DNA from: Gammaproteobacteria bacterium
GTDB lineage: Bacteria; Pseudomonadota; Gammaproteobacteria; DRLM01
Direction of reading: 5' to 3'
DNA length: 43,503 nt
Assembly (NCBI GenBank): GCA_023266095.1
Contig: JAHFRV010000025.1
Coordinates: 1 to 43,503, forward strand
Position numbers and translations under genes: made by a program. Of the stretch, positions 8,673 to 16,415 are shown piece by piece. The notes under the pieces are model-generated. The model saw only the letters and a list, made by a program, of their open reading frames with translations, was not told the origin of the DNA and ran no database searches. Position 1 is the stretch's first letter; each line of letters begins with the position of its first letter.

Positions 8673-9353
8673 TTAATAACGCGTCGGCAAACGGTCGTTG
8701 ATGACGATGTGGCGTTGTTCCATGTGGATGTAACCGCCGGTGGCGAGGTCTTTAAGAATACGCGAGACCATTTCCCGCGAGGCCCCCACTCGGTCGGCGA
8801 TGTCTTGCTGGGTGAGTTTGTCTTCGATCACCAGCTTATCGCCCAGCGGCGTGGCCATGCTCAACAGGATCTTGGCCACCCGGCCGTACACATCGAGCAA
8901 AGCCAGGCTTTTGACGTTGTCGGTCAAGCTCCGCACTCGGTTGGCGAGGTCTTTGATGAGGCTGATGGCGATTTGGGGATTGTCGATCAGCAGTTTGTGG
9001 AAAACCTCTTTGGTGAGAATGCAAAAGGTACAGCGTTCGAGAGTCATCACCGAGGCGGAACGCGCCGCCTCGTGGAGTAAGGCCAGTTCGCCGAAGTATT
9101 CGCCGGGTCCCTCGCTGTTGAGCACGACTTCTTTGCCCTGCTCGTCGCTCAAATAGATCTTTACCCGACCTTGTTTGATCACGTACAGGGAATCGCTGTG
9201 GTCCCCTTCATTGATGATCACGGTGTGCTTCGGATAACTGCGCACCACCGCGTGCTTGGCGATCTCCGCCAGCTCGGTCTCGTTCAAACCCGAAAACAGA
9301 GGGATGTTTTTTAACATGGGGTCCACCGCACTGAGATGAGTCGCTACGCGCAT
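8673..9353 (-). CDS. CRP/FNR-family transcription regulator, probably cyclic-nucleotide responsive
   Basis: 226 residues from ATG 9,353. An ATG at 9,317 (MLKNIPLF) with GGTGGA upstream is an equally possible start. The cyclic nucleotide-binding domain spans about 13-130, with the phosphate-binding cassette 'YFGELALLHEAARSASV', which keeps the Gly-Glu and Arg-Ser residues that hold cAMP in CRP. A dimer helix follows, then a winged helix-turn-helix with 'TQQDIADRVGASREMVSRIL', including the Arg-Glu that reads DNA in CRP/FNR proteins. There is no N-terminal Cys cluster, so it is not an iron-sulphur FNR. It is divergent from a class III cyclase with 88 bases between, so it is probably the receiver of that cyclase's product. 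Confidence 0.88.
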   Translation of the reverse strand: MRVATHLSAVDPMLKNIPLFSGLNETELAEIAKHAVVRSYPKHTVIINEGDHSDSLYVIKQGRVKIYLSDEQGKEVVLNSEGPGEYFGELALLHEAARSASVMTLERCTFCILTKEVFHKLLIDNPQIAISLIKDLANRVRSLTDNVKSLALLDVYGRVAKILLSMATPLGDKLVIEDKLTQQDIADRVGASREMVSRILKDLATGGYIHMEQRHIVINDRLPTRY

Positions 9354-9441
9354 AACTTGCGCACCTACGCCTCCCTGCGCACAATGCGGCAAGTGTAACC
9401 CCGCGGTTCGATCCGCGTCCACTTGGTACTGCCCCCGCACC

Positions 9442-11646
9442 ATGTCGGCAACGCGTCGCCTATGGAATATCGACACTCTGCTCCGGCCGCTCAGTTTGAG
9501 CCTGCTGGTGGCGGCGCTGGGCGCGCTCGCACTGATTTTACCGCAAGGCCAATATTTGGAAGAAGAGGCGGGACTCGCCCTGTTATTTAAACAACGCGGG
9601 GCCCGTCCCGCGCCCGCCGAAGTGGTGGTGGTGCCGATCGAACATAAGGCCGCCACCGCCTTGGGCATGGCCAACGATCCCGCCCGCTGGCCACGCCGTC
9701 TGCATGCACGGCTGATCGATCAGCTCCATGCCGCCGGCGCCGCCACGGTGAGCTTCGACATCCACTTCAAGGAGGCGCGCGATCCCGCCGATGACGCGGC
9801 CTTGAGCGCGGCCATGCGCCGCGCCGGCAATGTGGTGCTGTTCGCTTACCTCGAACGCGAGGCGGTGCGGCTCCGCGACGACGATCCTCCCATCGCCGGA
9901 CTCGAACGGGTGATTCCGCCCGCGCCCTTGTTCGCCGAGGCCGCCGCGCGCGTGGCGCCTTTCGCCCTGCCCAAGGTACCGGCGCGGGTCAACCGCTTCT
10001 GGACCTTGCAACATTCCGCCGGCGGCATGCCGACCCTGCCGCTGGCGACGCTGGAACAATACAGCTTGCCCGCGCTGCGCGCCGCTCTCGCCCGCGCGGG
10101 GAACGCCGAGGGCGCGGCTTTCATCACGCTGCTCGACGCTGCCAGCACCACGGCGCTGGACCGTTTGCGCACCACGCCGGACCTGCTCGACCGGCTCGGT
10201 GAAACCCTGACCGCCGCCGATGCGCCGCGGCCGCTCGCCGCGCTGCGCGACGCCTATCGCAACGACCCGCAGCCCTTCATCAATTTTTACGGACCGCCGC
10301 GCAGCATCGACACGCTGCGCTACGATGAGATCATCAACGGCGACCCCGCCGCGCTGGCCGCGCGCGTCGCCGGCAAGGCGGTGTTCGTCGGCTTCGCCGA
10401 ACAGCGCCAGCCGCTGCAACGCGACGGGTTTTATACGGTGTTCTCGCAAGAGGACGGCCTGGATTTGAGCGGCGTGGAGATCGCCGCCACCGCCTTCGCC
10501 AATCTGCTCCACCGCGAGGCCTTGCATCCGCCGGCCACCCTCGCCATGTTGTTATTGGTGATAGTCTACGGCGGCTTGGTCACCTTCGTCTGCCGCCGTC
10601 TGCCGGCGCCGGCCGCCATCGCCGCCGGGCTAGCCCTGGCCGGCGCTTATTACACGGTTGCGGCGCAACTGTTCGGCGTCTACAACGTGTGGCTGCCGCT
10701 GGTGATCCCGCTGTTCATCCAAACGCCGCTGGCTTTGTTCCTCGGTCTGTTCGGCCATTACTGGCTGAGCCATCATCAGCGGCGGCAATTGCGCGAGACC
10801 TTCGGTCAGTTCGTGCCCAAACACGTGGTCGATCGGCTACTCGCGCATCGCGACGGGGTGCACGCCCCGAGTGAACATACCTTCGGCATTTGTCTCGCCA
10901 CCGACGCGGCGTGTTACACCGGTTTGGCCGAGACCCTGCAACCCGCGGCCTTGAGCGTGTTGATGAACGACTATTATCAAATCCTCTTCAAGCCGGTGCG
11001 CGAACGACAGGGCATCATCTCCGATGTGGTGGGCGACGCCATGCTGGCGATCTGGCCGTCGCCGCGGCCCGACGCGTCCTTGTGCGCCCAGGCCCTCGCC
11101 GCCGCGCTCGACATCCAGGCGGCGGTCAGTGAATTTTGCCGGCAGGCGGACCGACCGCCGCTACCCACCCGCATCGGCCTGCACTGCGGCGATATGGTGC
11201 TGGGTCAGGTCGGCGCGCTGGATCACTTCGAATACCGCGCGGTGGGCGACATCGTCAACACCGCCAACCGTATTCAATCCCTCAACAAAACCCTCGGCAC
11301 CTCGCTGCTGGTCTCGGCCGAGACGCTGGCCGGCGTGGAGGGTTTCATTACCCGGCCGCTGGGTGCGTTCTTGCTCGCGGGCAAACAACAGAGCGTGGTG
11401 ATCCACGAATTGATCGGCCGCGCCGGCGAAGTCAGTCCCGCTCAACACGCCTTCATCGCACAGTTCGCCGCGGCGCTGCACCATTTCGAACAGGGACAGT
11501 GGGCCGAGGCCCAGGCTGTCTTCATCGCCCTGCACCGCGACTTTCCCGACGACGGCCCCAGCCGCTACTTCGCCGCGCGTTGCGAACAATATCTCGCCTC
11601 GCCGCCCGCCGATTGGCACGGCGTGTTGACCGTGGATCACAAATGA
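9442..11646 (+). CDS. CHASE2-domain class III nucleotide cyclase
   Basis: 734 residues. One membrane helix (about 14-34), then a large periplasmic CHASE2 sensor (about 40-360, with 'FDIHFKEARDPADDAAL' and 'KAVFVGFAE'), three close membrane helices (about 365-440), then a cytoplasmic cyclase domain (about 475-640). Both metal Asp are present (D488 in ATDAACYTGL and D532 in VVGDAMLAIW), as are the transition-state Asn and Arg (N606 and R610 in VNTANRI). The position that is Lys in adenylate cyclases is D528, and the partner Asp/Thr position is R599, judged by eye. The product is therefore not certain. A TPR-like tail follows 660. It is divergent from a CRP-type gene and upstream of a FecR-containing outer-membrane protein. 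Confidence 0.88.
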   Translation: MSATRRLWNIDTLLRPLSLSLLVAALGALALILPQGQYLEEEAGLALLFKQRGARPAPAEVVVVPIEHKAATALGMANDPARWPRRLHARLIDQLHAAGAATVSFDIHFKEARDPADDAALSAAMRRAGNVVLFAYLEREAVRLRDDDPPIAGLERVIPPAPLFAEAAARVAPFALPKVPARVNRFWTLQHSAGGMPTLPLATLEQYSLPALRAALARAGNAEGAAFITLLDAASTTALDRLRTTPDLLDRLGETLTAADAPRPLAALRDAYRNDPQPFINFYGPPRSIDTLRYDEIINGDPAALAARVAGKAVFVGFAEQRQPLQRDGFYTVFSQEDGLDLSGVEIAATAFANLLHREALHPPATLAMLLLVIVYGGLVTFVCRRLPAPAAIAAGLALAGAYYTVAAQLFGVYNVWLPLVIPLFIQTPLALFLGLFGHYWLSHHQRRQLRETFGQFVPKHVVDRLLAHRDGVHAPSEHTFGICLATDAACYTGLAETLQPAALSVLMNDYYQILFKPVRERQGIISDVVGDAMLAIWPSPRPDASLCAQALAAALDIQAAVSEFCRQADRPPLPTRIGLHCGDMVLGQVGALDHFEYRAVGDIVNTANRIQSLNKTLGTSLLVSAETLAGVEGFITRPLGAFLLAGKQQSVVIHELIGRAGEVSPAQHAFIAQFAAALHHFEQGQWAEAQAVFIALHRDFPDDGPSRYFAARCEQYLASPPADWHGVLTVDHK

Positions 11647-11753
11647 GTTGGGCGCCCCTGGGAATATTCACTATACTTGCCAGCAATAGCTCACAGACCA
11701 CCGGCCCGGACGGGCGTATAAAATCAATAAATAATTAGGGAGGATCGATTCCC

Positions 11754-14700
11754 ATGGGACATCGCAGGCTGACTCTTGGCGTTGCCGTCGCGTTGTTGAG
11801 CGGCGCGCCGCTGTCCATCACCCACGCCGACACACCGCGCTGCGCCGCGCCGGTGGCGAACCTCGCCTCCGCCGAAGGCCAAGTCGACATCAGTGAAGGC
11901 GGCGGTGAATCTTGGCGCAGCAGTACGAGCCATCAAATCTTCTGTCCCGATGACCGTATCCGCGTCGGCGCCAACAGCCGCGCCGCGCTGGTATTGAGCA
12001 ATCACACCGTGTTGCGCCTCGGCGCGCACAGCACCATGAATTTCACCGCGCCCAAGGAAGAAGGCAGCCTGTGGGTGGAGCTGGTGCGCGGCGTCGGTTA
12101 TTTCATCAGCCGCGTGCCGCGCCGCCTCAATGTCTCCACCCCTTACGTCAACGCCGGGGTGGAGGGCACCGAGTTTCTGGTCAAGAGCACCGACCAAGAC
12201 GGCACGGTGACTGTGTATGAAGGCCACGTTACCGCATCCAACAGCCAAGGAAACTTACTGCTCACCGGCGGTCAGTCCGCGGTGGCCGGCACGGCCGCCG
12301 CGCCCGATCTGCGCGTGCTGGTGAAACCCCGCGAAGGTTTACAGTGGGCGCTGCATTATCCGGCGGTGGTGCAATTCAACGCCGCCGATTTTGAGGCACA
12401 GGAACCGCTGGCCCGTTCCTTCGCTCAGGTCAAAGAAGGCGATCTCAGCGGCGCCTTGGCCGCGTTGGAAGGGGTCGGCGCCGACAGTAATGACAGCCGT
12501 TTCTTCGCCTATCGCGCCTCCCTGCATCTCGGCGTCGGCCGCGTGCAAGAGGCCGACGCCGACCTCACGCGCGCGCTGACTCTCGCCCCCGGCAACGGCG
12601 ATGCCCTCGCCCTGCAGGCCATCGTCGCCCTCACTCAAAATGAAAAAGACCGCGGCTTGGACTTGGCGACGCGCGCGGTCGACGCCGTGCCCACCGCCTC
12701 CGGTCCGCGTCTCGCCTTGTCCTACGCCTGGCAGGCGCGCTTCGAACTGGAACGCGCCCGTGCCGAAGCGGGCAAGGCGGTGGAACTCGACCCGCGCAAC
12801 GCACTGGCCTGGGCGCGACTCGCCGAATTGCAACTGATGTTCGGCGAACGCGACGCGGCCCTCGCCGCCGCCGAAGAGGCGGCGCGCCTCAGCCCGCGTC
12901 TGGCGCGCAGTCAAAGCGTGTTGGGTTACGCGCAGCTCAACGATATGCAGCTCGGCACGGCACGGCGCTCATTTGAAAACGCCGCCGGCCTCGACCCCAG
13001 CGACCCCTTGCCGCAGCTCGGTCTCGGTTTGATCGAGGTGCGCGAAGGCAATGTCGCTATCGGCCGCCGCCACCTGGAATTGGCCGCCGGCCTCGACCCC
13101 GACAATGCCCTGGTGCGCAGTTATCTCGGCAAGGCCTATTACACGGAAAACCGTGACGGGCGCGCCGCCGCGCAATTCGACACCGCCAAACAGCTCGACC
13201 CCGCCGACCCCACGCCGTGGTTTTACGACGCCATACTCAAACAAAGCGAGAACCGCCCCGCTGAAGCCCTGCAGGATCTGCAAACCTCCATCGCGCTCAA
13301 CGACAACCGCGCGGTCTACCGCTCGCGCCTGCTGCTCGACAGCGACGCCGCCGCGCGCAACGCCAGCCTGGCGCGCATCTACGGCGACCTCGGCTTTCAA
13401 CAACTGGCGCTGGTCGAGGCCTGGAAATCCCTGGCCGTCGATCCCGGCAATTATTCCGCGCACCGCTTTTTAGCGGACTCCTACACCGCGCTGCCGCGTC
13501 ATGAAGCAGCGCGCGTCAGCGAAGTCTTGCAGGCGCAACTCTGGCAACCCGGCACCGCCCGCCCCGTCAACCCCAGCGCGGCCGAAACCAGCCTGTTCGT
13601 CTTGGAAAGCTCAGGCCCGACCCGCTCCGCCTACAACGAATTCACCCCGCTCTTCGCCCAAGACCGCGCGGGCGTGCAGGCCACGCTCAGCGGCGGCAAC
13701 AACGCCACCTGGAGCGACGAGGCCGTGCTCTTCGGCAACTACCGCAATCTATCCGCCAGCCTCGGCCAACTGCACTACACCACCGACGGCTACCGCGACA
13801 ACAACGACTTCGACCAAAACATCTACAACGCCTTCCTGCAATATGACCTCAGCGCAGCCACCAGCGCGCAAATCGAATGGCGCCGCCGCGACATCGAAGG
13901 CGGCGACGTCGCCCAACGTTTCGGCGAGACCAATTTCGATCCCTTCCTAAGGCAGAATTTCGATCAGGAATCCGCACGGGTGGGATTCCGGCATGGCTTC
14001 ACGCCGCGGCGTACGCTGTTGGGTTCGGTGATTTATAACCGGAAAGAGCGACATGACATTTCTTTTCCTACCGATTTCACAGCGTTGACGGAAGGCTATA
14101 ACGCCGAGCTGCAAGGCATGATGCAATTAGCCTCTAGCGACTTGACCGTGGGCGCTGGTCATGCCGAACAACGTGAGCGCACCCTGTTAACTCTTGACTT
14201 TTTCGGACTACCCTTCCCCCTTGAGGACAGCAACGGCGATCGGAGTGATAACAATCTTTACTTCTACGATACCTTTACACCTCAGAAGGAAATACACCTG
14301 ACCTTGGGCCTAAGTTATGACAAAGTGGAGATTGACACACTCGATCAGACCACCGGCCTTCCATCACCTTCACGAGAACGCCAGCAATTCAATCCAAAAT
14401 TCGGTTTGTTATGGACCCCGACCCAGCAAACCACCGTGCGCCTCGCCGCCTTCCGCACTCTGCGCCGCTTGACCCACGCCAATCAAAGTATCGAACCTAG
14501 CCAGATAGCCGGCTTCAATCAGTTCTTCGATGACATCATCGGCACCAAGGCCAAGCGTTATGGCCTCGGTCTCGATCATCAGTTTTCGTCCACAGTATTC
14601 GCCGGCATCGAACTCTCAACCCGTGACAGCAGCGAACAAAGACTATTCTCTACCTTTGGCCCGAGCGGCAGCCTTACAGCCATCACGGATATAAATCACA

Positions 14701-15161
14701 ATGAAGACATGCATCGCGCCTATCTTTATCAGGTCTTGAACCCGAGCTGGAACATCGCCACCGAATATTTTTATGGGCACTTAACTAACGAGATCATTCC
14801 TGGCACAAACGATTCAAGCAACCCCGCCAAACTCACTTCGCACTACCTGCCCGTGAGCCTGAACTATCATCAAGTCAGCGGTTTCTTCGGCAAGACGACT
14901 CTCAATCTCGTCTCTCAACGCGCGGGCTTCGCAACAGGGGCGGGACTGACCACCGACAAAGGCCAGTTCACCACCCTGGATCTCACCCTGGGGTATCGTC
15001 TCGCCAGCCATAAAACGATAGCGTCCCTGACGGTGCAGAATATTTTCGATACACAATTCAATTTCCACGACACCAGCGTGAGCACCGAAACGCCTACTCC
15101 GCTCTTGGGTCGCTTTCGTCCTGAGATGAGCCTCTTCGCTTCGCTGGCATTCTGGTTTTGA
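11754..15161 (+). CDS. FecR domain, TPR array and outer-membrane beta-barrel fusion protein
   Basis: 1,135 residues with signal peptide ('VAVALLSGAPLSITHADT'). Residues about 35-165 form a FecR domain: 'DDRIRVGANSRAALVLSN', then 'RGVGYFISRVPRRLNVSTP' and 'GVEGTEFLVK', its usual order. About 220-600 is a run of TPR repeats (for example 'AVELDPRNALAWARLAELQL' and 'AGLDPDNALVRSYLGKAYY'). About 640-1,135 is rich in alternating strands and ends FASLAFWF, the aromatic C-terminal signature recognised by the BAM complex, with a TonB-receptor-like final segment 'LDLTLGYRLASHKTIASLTV'. So it spans periplasm and outer membrane. GGGAGG lies 10 bases before the ATG. It is encoded 107 bases after the CHASE2 cyclase and may be part of its signalling chain. 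Ligand unknown. Confidence 0.82.
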   Translation: MGHRRLTLGVAVALLSGAPLSITHADTPRCAAPVANLASAEGQVDISEGGGESWRSSTSHQIFCPDDRIRVGANSRAALVLSNHTVLRLGAHSTMNFTAPKEEGSLWVELVRGVGYFISRVPRRLNVSTPYVNAGVEGTEFLVKSTDQDGTVTVYEGHVTASNSQGNLLLTGGQSAVAGTAAAPDLRVLVKPREGLQWALHYPAVVQFNAADFEAQEPLARSFAQVKEGDLSGALAALEGVGADSNDSRFFAYRASLHLGVGRVQEADADLTRALTLAPGNGDALALQAIVALTQNEKDRGLDLATRAVDAVPTASGPRLALSYAWQARFELERARAEAGKAVELDPRNALAWARLAELQLMFGERDAALAAAEEAARLSPRLARSQSVLGYAQLNDMQLGTARRSFENAAGLDPSDPLPQLGLGLIEVREGNVAIGRRHLELAAGLDPDNALVRSYLGKAYYTENRDGRAAAQFDTAKQLDPADPTPWFYDAILKQSENRPAEALQDLQTSIALNDNRAVYRSRLLLDSDAAARNASLARIYGDLGFQQLALVEAWKSLAVDPGNYSAHRFLADSYTALPRHEAARVSEVLQAQLWQPGTARPVNPSAAETSLFVLESSGPTRSAYNEFTPLFAQDRAGVQATLSGGNNATWSDEAVLFGNYRNLSASLGQLHYTTDGYRDNNDFDQNIYNAFLQYDLSAATSAQIEWRRRDIEGGDVAQRFGETNFDPFLRQNFDQESARVGFRHGFTPRRTLLGSVIYNRKERHDISFPTDFTALTEGYNAELQGMMQLASSDLTVGAGHAEQRERTLLTLDFFGLPFPLEDSNGDRSDNNLYFYDTFTPQKEIHLTLGLSYDKVEIDTLDQTTGLPSPSRERQQFNPKFGLLWTPTQQTTVRLAAFRTLRRLTHANQSIEPSQIAGFNQFFDDIIGTKAKRYGLGLDHQFSSTVFAGIELSTRDSSEQRLFSTFGPSGSLTAITDINHNEDMHRAYLYQVLNPSWNIATEYFYGHLTNEIIPGTNDSSNPAKLTSHYLPVSLNYHQVSGFFGKTTLNLVSQRAGFATGAGLTTDKGQFTTLDLTLGYRLASHKTIASLTVQNIFDTQFNFHDTSVSTETPTPLLGRFRPEMSLFASLAFWF

Positions 15162-15248
15162 CACCCATGGCGCAAGGGGCGATTCCCGCGCGAACAAATG
15201 GATAATTGCAACAGCTACCAACAACCCCCAACCACAGGAGAACCCTCG

Positions 15249-15638
15249 ATGAAACGCCTTTTGATTATCGCGGCCAGCTTATTGACGCTCAGCGCCTGCA
15301 GCCATATCGGCGGCATGGAAAAACATCACGATAACAACTACGCGAAACTCGCCAAGATCGCCAAACAAGAAAATACGCAGTTCGCTTTGCTCTTGAACCA
15401 TAAAGGCGAACTCTCGATAGTCGATGTCGACACTGGCAAGCTGGTGCCGCCCGGCGTCACGCGGAAACCGACCGCCGAAGAGGGTATGACCGGTAGCGAA
15501 AACAAGATAAGCGACCAAGAATTCGAAAAGCTCAAGCGCCAATTCGATAGCAATATTAAAGTTGAAGTGACGCGTGGCAGCGTTTGTATTACATTCGCAA
15601 AAGAGCCTCCTGGAAAATCATGGACCATCTGCTGGTAG
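15249..15638 (+). CDS. small lipoprotein, function unknown
   Basis: 129 residues from the ATG at 15,249, with AGGAG eight bases upstream. The signal 'LLIIAASLLTLSAC' has a good lipobox (C17). The mature part is charged, and its last segment carries two Cys in 'SVCITFAKEPPGKSWTICW', possibly a disulphide. I do not recognise the family. A homologue lacking the N-terminus follows 302 bases downstream. It stands on the same strand just after the FecR-TPR-barrel gene and may belong with it, though nothing in the sequence proves that. Confidence 0.75.
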   Translation: MKRLLIIAASLLTLSACSHIGGMEKHHDNNYAKLAKIAKQENTQFALLLNHKGELSIVDVDTGKLVPPGVTRKPTAEEGMTGSENKISDQEFEKLKRQFDSNIKVEVTRGSVCITFAKEPPGKSWTICW

Positions 15639-15642
15639 GCTA

Positions 15643-15742
15643 GCAAGCGTAGCCCGGGTTGAGCGCTGTTTGCGAAACCCGGGGCCTTTGGGATCGGATA
15701 CCGCGAACCCCGGGTTTTGCTTCCGCTCACCCAGGCTACCTG
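15643..15742. repeat. palindromic TAGCCCGGGT-type intergenic repeat
   Basis: The stretch contains 'GTAGCCCGGGTTGAGCG', 'GCGAAACCCGGGG' and then 'CCCCGGGTTTTGCTTCCGCT' with 'CACCCAGGCTACCTG'. These are paired arms of a REP-like element that folds on itself. A shorter related copy ('CCCGGGTTTCGCTTCCGCGC', 'CATCAGGCTATCTG') follows the second lipoprotein copy at 15,956-15,993. A third, degenerate one is at 19,138-19,165. Confidence 0.65.
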
Positions 15743-15743
15743 C

Positions 15744-15940
15744 TGGCGCCATCCGGCATCACGCGAAAACCAAGCGCCGGAGAGGGTATGACCGGTAGCG
15801 AAAACAAGATAAGCGATGAAGAATTTGAGGAACTCAAGCGCCACTTCGATAGCACCATTAAAGTTGAAGTGACGCGTGGCAGCGTTTGTATTACATTCGC
15901 AAAAGAGCCTCCTGGAAAATCATGGACAATCTGCTGGTAG
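15744..15940 (+). pseudogene. 5'-truncated tandem copy of the lipoprotein gene
   Basis: The last 65 or so codons of the 15,249 gene are repeated exactly 302 bases further on, ending in the same WTICW and TAG. About the first 95 bases differ at scattered sites (for example DQEFEKLKRQ against DEEFEELKRH), while the last 90 bases are almost identical. There is no signal peptide or convincing start; upstream in frame is only the palindromic repeat. The sequence downstream of the stop is duplicated too ('GGCTAGCAAGCG'), so the repeat unit was gene tail plus flank. Confidence 0.8.
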
Positions 15941-16199
15941 GCTAGCAAGCGAATCCCGGGTTTCGCTTCCGCGCAACCCATCAGGCTATCTGCTGAAAAA
16001 ATATCTTTCCCCAACCCCGCTGCTTATCAAAACACGCCGGCAAGGGAGCGCGCGAACGAGCGATGACGGACGTCATCGATTTCGCCTCTCCCCGCCTCTT
16101 TTCCCCTATGAAGCGAACACCCACGCCTTGTGCCGCGCGCGCGGCGTTGCCGCTTGGTCTAAACTTAATCATGAAATTCATCGACTATGCCACGTCTAC
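15941..16199. other. intergenic region
   Basis: Contains a short REP-like arm pair near its left end and otherwise no supported gene. It leads into the second copy of the dispersed repeat. Confidence 0.4.
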
Positions 16200-16348
16200 A
16201 CCACCCCGCCCCTATGGGGCACCCCTCCTTGGGAAGGAGGGGAGAAAGAAATAATATCTCCCCTCCTTCCCAAGGGGGGGTGGCGGCGATAGCCGACGGG
16301 GTGGTTACGCCTTCCCAAGCAGGGGTGGACGCGTCGCGGACGGGGTGG
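16200..16348. repeat. dispersed palindromic repeat, copy B
   Basis: Starts ACCACCCCGCCCCTATGGGG and reaches GACGGGGTGGTT at 16,305, then adds a third arm 'AGGGGTGGACGCGTCGCGGA' with another 'CGGGGTGG'. It has the same ends and the same 'CCCCTCCTT..AAGGAGGGGAGAAA' core as the block at 8,369-8,543. Confidence 0.75.
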
Positions 16349-16415
16349 CCGGGGCGTTGCGTGAGGCTTGATCAGGGCAACACTTAGTGAAACAAACATC
16401 CAAGGTCGTAACGCC

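Noticed and set aside
9398-9416. tRNA-like T-arm sequence GGTTCGATCC between the CRP-type and cyclase genes
   Set aside because: The stem leaves a 6-base loop, and no acceptor, anticodon or D arm can be formed around it.
9583-10527. 314-codon minus-strand frame inside the CHASE2 cyclase gene
   Set aside because: Gly/Arg/Glu-rich shadow of a gene whose domains are plain on the plus strand.
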